Positions 60,301 to 64,000 of a stretch of DNA of 64,000 nucleotides are shown one piece after another. The stretch is taken from NCBI RefSeq assembly GCF_007860175.1, contig NZ_SJPX01000002.1:1-64000 (forward strand), read 5' to 3'. Position 1 is the stretch's first letter, and each line of letters starts with the position of its first letter. Source of the DNA: Rubripirellula reticaptiva (GTDB taxonomy: Bacteria; Planctomycetota; Planctomycetia; Pirellulales; Pirellulaceae). Position numbers and translations under genes: made by a program. The notes beneath the pieces were generated by a model. The model was not told where the DNA came from and did no database searches. It saw only the letters and a program-made list of their open reading frames with translations.

Positions 60301-60500
60301 ACGCGTGATGTGACCGACTTTTCCATGTCCAGAGTTGGCAAACCTGGATAGGAAAAGAAGCTGACCACGACCGGCTTTTTAAAGTCGGGCAAAATGTCGA
60401 TCGTGATGCCGGGAATCACGGCAGCCCCCAGGACACTTAGCGCGATCGCAGCCGCCAACACGGCGAAGCGATTGTTCAGCGAAAAACGAATCAGACCCAT
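57366..60500 (-). CDS. RND efflux transporter, inner-membrane pump
   Basis: A 1044-residue proton-driven RND permease of the AcrB/CzcA superfamily. The first membrane helix (FAVLAAAIALSVLGAAVIP) is followed by the porter loop with the family's VPGAAVIKVFFQPGADAS. The helix-4 region GTVVDAGIVVVENIIRH keeps one Asp for proton transfer where HAE-type pumps have two. A second periplasmic loop and the C-terminal helices follow (GVVVNNSILLVDFANRRR). Full-length with two-fold internal repeat. The ATG at 60500 is preferred to the TTG just before it. The fusion-protein gene precedes it by 96 bases on the same strand and the TolC gene is divergent, so the set is a complete tripartite system. Substrate cannot be told; the single-Asp pattern is closer to CzcA-like or unassigned RND groups. 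Confidence 0.93.
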   Translation of the reverse strand: MGLIRFSLNNRFAVLAAAIALSVLGAAVIPGITIDILPDFKKPVVVSFFSYPGLPTLDMEKSVTSRVERALTLAGKIEHQESRTVPGAAVIKVFFQPGADASSAMNDIVNLEASDMFHLPPGIEWPFTLRSEPANLPVVLAAISGEGLSESELYTIGYYAVRNKMGGLKGVQIPHPFGGKFRQMMVYVDPQKLRAYHVSTSEVVEAMQKSNLVLAAGTARMGGTDYQIHPRNTLPNTDEIEAIPIAVRNGRPIFIRDVARVVDDAALQYNIVRVNGKRSVYCPLLREPGENTIEVVDRIYEGIAAEIPKMKERGDIPQATEVTLVSDQSSYIRNAMQNLLNQIGLGALLVGVVVMIFLRRFLPTIIIVSTILLAVLIGALGFAFTGQTINVMTLGGIALAIGTVVDAGIVVVENIIRHQRMGKTSGEAALDGTAEVSGAILAGTLTTLAVFLPAVFLTGMIKYLFAPLSLAAVLTIGASYILALTVVPAFCATLVREKFVKRDDTGIENGEPKAHGFYGAILSTVMKAPGLTSVLIVGCVGASFLLWPKIGTELFPEVDAGSFELRVKTLPGTALDQTEELVTRIEGTIKEMIPEEQIETIISNIGLPVGKGAGFSTVLSSNSGPDTAYLIVNLKQKGRSQSTSHYIESLRSKLAADYPLEQFLFVSGGIVNMALSEGVATPISIQVSAGSLQQCRDAAERIVDAVRPIAGTEDVQIAQALDYPQFDIQVDRTRAKYLGVDQEQVAQTVLTALGSSVGYSPTIWIDPKSGTDFFMGVQYESNDFESLEDVRNIPLSLETSDGPITIPLSNIATVSRVNIPGEIQHYNIARVNDVHVNVANRDIGSVAADIETTLADMEFENGVSVTLRGPIETMRSGMKLLGIGLAVAAFLVYLVLMAQFRSFTDPLIIMLAVPLGIGGVLVVLYFTNTNLNIQSLMGTLMMIGVVVNNSILLVDFANRRRREGLSSHDAALAAAQVRLRPILMTSLTLVASMLPLAFLWAPGNEAMIPLARALLGGIVVSTLLTLILVPCVYSIVHRDSVSPA

Positions 60501-60596
60501 CAAACGAAATCTCTATATGATTAGCCGGTTTGGCTTTCGGCTAGGTATGAAAAACAGTCAAACTCGCGCGAGACGATCTTCAACGATCGAACGAAC

Positions 60597-61925
60597 TCAG
60601 AGCGGCTTGACTTTTTGGCCGTCGACAAATCGTTGCAGGTGAGCACCGATGACTCGCTGGCCGGACTTAACACCCGACAGCACTTCGATCTGATTCCCAT
60701 CGTCGACACCGGTCGTCACCTGAGCGACCGTGACAGCATCATCGCTGCTAATGACGTACACGTAAGCAGTGCCGTCCTCGCGAAAACGGATCGCTTGCGC
60801 CGGCAAAGTGTTTGCCGCTTGTTCCTTGCCGATGCTGATCAGAGCCTGACCAAACATGCCGGGCAGCAATTTACCTTCGTCGTTTGGCAGTTCGACTTCG
60901 ACCATCATCGTTCGCGTGCTGGGGTCCAGACTTCCAGCGCGCCGGGTCACCGATGCACTGATTGATTTTTCACTCGCGAACGATGGAAACGACAATTTAA
61001 CTTCGTCGCCTGCTTGGACAAATGGCGCGTCCGATTCGGGGACGGGAATGTGAACTCGGACCTTGTCGACTTGGCTGATGACGAACAGCGCTTCGCCACT
61101 TCCGACTTCGCTTTGCTCGCGAACAAGGTCTCCCATTTCAACGCCGCGATGGGTCACGACCCCGGAGATCGGTGAACGTACCGTGGCGTAGTTGAACCGA
61201 ACTTCAAGCAGCTCGAGTTCACGGCGTGTGATTTCAGTTTCAGCAACCGCGGCATCCAGATCCGATTTTGCAGAACTTACTTGGGCTTGCGCAACCGCGA
61301 CTTCGGCTTGTGCCGAATCGACCGAAGCGTTCATAGCTTCTTTTTGAGCGGCTTCCGAGTCGCGGATCAACCGCACCTCATCGAGCATTCGTTGCTGTAA
61401 TGAACCACGCCGGACAAGATCGTTGGTTCGACTGAACTCTGCTTCAGAAGCAGCTAGCGAAGCTTCCGCTCCGCTCATTTGCGACTTGGTTTCGGCGAGT
61501 CGGGCTTCGGCTGATCGCACACGTGCAGTGGCAAGCTGAATACCCGCTTCGGACCGCCGCTCCTCGGCCATCAGACGCTGGATCTTAGCTTCGATCACCG
61601 ATCGCTCTTTCGCCAACTCGGGAACATCGATTACGGCCAATACGTCGCCGGTTTGAACAAAGTCGCCCAAGTCCGAGTTGATCTCTCGCACGAAGCCATA
61701 GGCTTTGACACGAATCTCGGCCCGGTAGTAGGCGTCAATCGTGGCTGGTTGAAGCGTGCTTTTGCGAATCGGTGTGGCCGTAACGCTGACCGCCTTTACC
61801 TGGACAACCGACGGCGACACTTCCTTCTTTTCAACCGTCTTTGATGGCGAACATCCCACGAATCCTGAAAGGACGACCGCCATTCCAACGCTTAGTCGAG
61901 GGTAACTTTTTGCCAAATTTTTCAT
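60597..61925 (-). CDS. RND periplasmic adaptor (membrane fusion) lipoprotein
   Basis: A 442-residue adaptor linking the RND pump to the outer-membrane channel. The N-terminus has a lipobox (SGFVGCS, Cys about 25). The lipoyl-like half-motifs are IRVKAYGFVREINSDLGD FVQTGD and RFNYATVRSPISGVVTHRG (spaces mark a break). Between them is a long alpha-helical hairpin (about 105-215: KERSVIEAKIQRLMAEERR, AQAEVAVAQAQVSSAKSDL). The C-terminal beta-barrel and proximal domains follow (VRVHIPVPESDAPFVQAGD, DPSTRTMMVEVELPN). The ATG at 61925 begins a normal signal. It is the first gene of the adaptor-pump operon and is divergent from the TolC gene by 274 bases. Confidence 0.93.
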   Translation of the reverse strand: MKNLAKSYPRLSVGMAVVLSGFVGCSPSKTVEKKEVSPSVVQVKAVSVTATPIRKSTLQPATIDAYYRAEIRVKAYGFVREINSDLGDFVQTGDVLAVIDVPELAKERSVIEAKIQRLMAEERRSEAGIQLATARVRSAEARLAETKSQMSGAEASLAASEAEFSRTNDLVRRGSLQQRMLDEVRLIRDSEAAQKEAMNASVDSAQAEVAVAQAQVSSAKSDLDAAVAETEITRRELELLEVRFNYATVRSPISGVVTHRGVEMGDLVREQSEVGSGEALFVISQVDKVRVHIPVPESDAPFVQAGDEVKLSFPSFASEKSISASVTRRAGSLDPSTRTMMVEVELPNDEGKLLPGMFGQALISIGKEQAANTLPAQAIRFREDGTAYVYVISSDDAVTVAQVTTGVDDGNQIEVLSGVKSGQRVIGAHLQRFVDGQKVKPL

Positions 61926-62199
61926 CGAACTCAATTTTAAAGGCGGGGGTCAAAAAGACCGGACAACCGATACGACTGACGCGTGCAGGGAAACTTCACT
62001 GACACGCTGCTTCAGCATAGTTGGCACAAGGCGATTTTTCGTAGGCATTTCCAGCCTTATTCTGGAACGCTTCCGATCCAGAGTTCTGATCCGATCAATC
62101 GCGACCCGACGTATCTTCCGTAGAACCACTTCGTTCGGATCGGCGCGCTCCTTGGTACGGATACCTCGGCGCGCCGTACGCGAGAAATAGGAGGGCAGG
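61926..62199. promoter_or_regulatory. Divergent promoter region of the efflux system
   Basis: The 274 bases between adaptor and TolC starts must carry both promoters. AGGAGGG, the strongest ribosome-binding site in the window, lies just upstream of the TolC ATG. I cannot assign an operator. No regulator gene of the TetR or two-component type is present in this part of the window. Confidence 0.5.
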
Positions 62200-63828
62200 A
62201 TGCCCCGTTTGCTTTACACGCTCGGCGTTATCGGATTTGCTGGTTGTGCGGGAAGTGCACCCTTTACCAGCCACCACACAACCGTCGCCCAACCGACGGT
62301 GGCCCAGAGCTCGTTGACTCAGCTTTCGGAGGCTCAGCCCGATCCCGTCGTTCGGTCCGTGGTCGATGCGGAACAAGAATCATTCCCCCCCGTCACGACG
62401 AACGAACTAGCCTACGGCGATGTAACGGCAGATGGGCTATCGGGAATCGTGCCGGTGACGCTGATTGACGAATTGGTCGTCAGCGCCCCTGTCGAGCAAC
62501 GCGTCAGTTATGGGACAATGCCGACCGACAATTTGATTGACATGAATTTGCCCTCAGCCTTGGCGATGGTCGGCGGAGCACACCCGGCTGTCGGAGTCGC
62601 CCAATGGCGAGTCCGCGAAGCCTATGCAACTCTCGCCCGCGCCGAGGCGCTGTGGTTGCCTTCGATACAGGGCGGCCTGAGTTTTCATCGGCATGATGGA
62701 AACTATCAGGCAAGCGACGGAACGATCGTCGACGTCAACCGAAACTCGTTCCAGTACGGCCTTGGTAGCGGCGCAACGGGTGCAGGAACCACACCTCGAC
62801 CAGGTCTGGTTGCTCAGTTTCATCTTGCCGACGCCATCTTTCAGCCTGAAATCGCGGAAAAGACAGCTTGGGCACAGAGCCATGCTGCTAGCGCGGTGGT
62901 TAATCGACAAATGTTGACCGCAGCCAACGCTTACATCGATCTGCTCGACGCGCATCAAGACAACCAAATCATTGAACAATCACGTCAGCGAATGACGAGT
63001 CTGTCGCATGTGACTTCCGATTTCGCAGAGGCTGGCGAAGGCCTAAAAGCTGACGCAAAGCGAATGGAAACAGAACTGAGCTTGATCCAGAACCGCGTCG
63101 TTGCGTCGCAAGAACGAATCGCGTTGGCTGCCGCTCGATTGGCCCAGGCGATCAGCCTCGACAGCCGTGCTTCGATACGGCCGATGGATGTAACGATTGT
63201 GCCGATTGACATGGCAATGAACCCAACCGACAAATCTCAGTTGATCAGCACGGGGCTGGCGACTCGGCCAGAACTGAAAGAGTCGCAGGCATTAGTCGCT
63301 GCGGCATGTGATGCTTACCGGCGAGAAAAGTTCGCACCGTTTGTTCCCAGCGTGCTGTTGGGATTCAGCTCCAGCGGTTTCGGCGGTGGCTTAGGCAACT
63401 CGATCGACAATGTTGACGGCCGGTACGATGTCGACGCATTGATGTCGTGGCAAATTCGGAACCTTGGTTTTGGGGAACGAGCCGCTCGTCAAGAATCGTC
63501 GTCGCGAGTCCAACAGGCCAGGTTTGAAAAGCTGAGGGTCATGGATCAAGTAGCCTTGGAAGTATCTGAGGCGTCGTCTCAGATTCAGTTTCGCCGCCAA
63601 CAGATCGACATTACTGAACAGGCGATTCAAGCGGCACAGCAGTCCTTTGATCTAAACCTTTCACGAATTAGCGATGGCCAAGGACTGCCGCTAGAAGTAC
63701 TGCAGTCGCTGCAAGCTCTCGAGACGGCTCAGCGAGCGTACTTGGCCGCCGTTGTCGGTCACAATCAGGCTCAGTTTCAGTTGCAATGGGCGCTGGGCTG
63801 GCCGGTCACAACGCCACCGGAAATGTAA
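62200..63828 (+). CDS. TolC-family outer-membrane efflux lipoprotein
   Basis: A 542-residue outer-membrane channel subunit. The signal ends in a lipobox (GFAGC, Cys about 16), followed by a Thr/Val/Gln-rich linker of about 90 residues, longer than in most TolC relatives. From about residue 110 come the two TolC repeats: LPSALAMVGGAHPAVGVAQW, ARAEALWLPSIQGGLSFHRH, the helical hairpins (ANAYIDLLDAHQDNQIIEQS, RIALAAARLAQAISLDSRAS), the second AACDAYRREKFAPFVPSVLL, and the final hairpin (QIDITEQAIQAAQQSFDLNL, then VLQSLQALETAQRAYLAAV). AGGAGGG precedes the ATG at 62200. It is divergent from its adaptor and pump partners and ends before a strong terminator. Confidence 0.92.
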   Translation: MPRLLYTLGVIGFAGCAGSAPFTSHHTTVAQPTVAQSSLTQLSEAQPDPVVRSVVDAEQESFPPVTTNELAYGDVTADGLSGIVPVTLIDELVVSAPVEQRVSYGTMPTDNLIDMNLPSALAMVGGAHPAVGVAQWRVREAYATLARAEALWLPSIQGGLSFHRHDGNYQASDGTIVDVNRNSFQYGLGSGATGAGTTPRPGLVAQFHLADAIFQPEIAEKTAWAQSHAASAVVNRQMLTAANAYIDLLDAHQDNQIIEQSRQRMTSLSHVTSDFAEAGEGLKADAKRMETELSLIQNRVVASQERIALAAARLAQAISLDSRASIRPMDVTIVPIDMAMNPTDKSQLISTGLATRPELKESQALVAAACDAYRREKFAPFVPSVLLGFSSSGFGGGLGNSIDNVDGRYDVDALMSWQIRNLGFGERAARQESSSRVQQARFEKLRVMDQVALEVSEASSQIQFRRQQIDITEQAIQAAQQSFDLNLSRISDGQGLPLEVLQSLQALETAQRAYLAAVVGHNQAQFQLQWALGWPVTTPPEM

Positions 63829-63860
63829 GTTACCCACACATCGCACCGAAAGTCACTGCA

Positions 63861-63892
63861 GGAACCGACGTCACGACGTCGGTTCCTTTTTT
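63861..63892 (+). terminator. Terminator of the TolC-family gene
   Basis: GGAACCGACGT (63861-63871) pairs perfectly with ACGTCGGTTCC (63876-63886) around a four-base loop, followed by six T residues (63887-63892). It is 32 bases past the stop codon. From here to the window end (64000) I see no gene. Confidence 0.88.
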
Positions 63893-64000
63893 CGTTGTCT
63901 CAACCAGAGGCAAACTCAGCCGTTGAATTACTCATCGGTGAAGCGAATCAGGATACGTCAGCGCTGCGTGGGCAACCCTGGGCTATGGACATCAAACGCC

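Overview
The window looks like a chromosomal segment of a marine planctomycete of the Pirellulaceae (Rhodopirellula-like). Evidence: a 16S rRNA 3' end followed at once by a terminator instead of a spacer with tRNAs and 23S; secreted proteins with the planctomycete N-terminal motif (LESLEKRQLMAGD-like, ETLERRALLA-like); a DUF1559 pseudopilin; a kinase with HGDIKPAN and DFN in place of HRD and DFG; a DoxX gene beside a Tat-exported Gfo/Idh/MocA oxidoreductase; many stand-alone genes with weak or no Shine-Dalgarno sequence. Lipid A (lpxK), a flagellar switch gene (fliM) and an RND/MFP/TolC efflux set indicate a diderm, probably motile cell. No species is claimed.

Layout. 0-6.5 kb: 16S end, psd, tRNA-Leu(GAG), a receiver-GGDEF protein, proA, fliM and a small HU-like protein. 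6.5-17 kb: a giant secreted protein that joins a thioredoxin-like domain, a cyclophilin domain and cadherin-like repeats; a secreted helical protein; an ankyrin lipoprotein; a PhoD-like phosphatase; aroA; a small membrane protein. 17-25 kb: a planctomycete lipoprotein, clpB, dnaK, pheA and an unknown protein. 25-34 kb: a SelA-like protein lacking the PLP lysine, a leucine-rich-repeat membrane protein, DoxX plus the Gfo/Idh/MocA protein, a 59-residue lipoprotein and a small secreted protein. 34-44 kb: glycerate kinase, a Ski2-like helicase, monomeric isocitrate dehydrogenase, lpxK and an M13 peptidase.

44-52.6 kb is the most interesting part. After a short STN-domain protein come three tightly spaced co-directional genes: a membrane Ser/Thr kinase with TPRs; a secreted protein with a dead matrixin-like fold whose last 60 residues hold 23 tyrosines and 20 acidic residues; and a TPR-sulfotransferase with both PAPS-binding motifs. 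Tyrosines in an acidic setting are the classic context for tyrosine sulfation, so this may be a bacterial tyrosine-sulfation cassette (inference).

52.6-56.2 kb is an accessory patch: about 0.9 kb without a convincing gene, a DUF1559 pseudopilin with a strong bidirectional terminator, a 55-residue lipoprotein, a 179-bp segment bounded by perfect 14-bp inverted repeats, and an alpha/beta hydrolase pseudogene. The window closes with galactose mutarotase and a divergent RND/MFP and TolC efflux system ending in a strong terminator.
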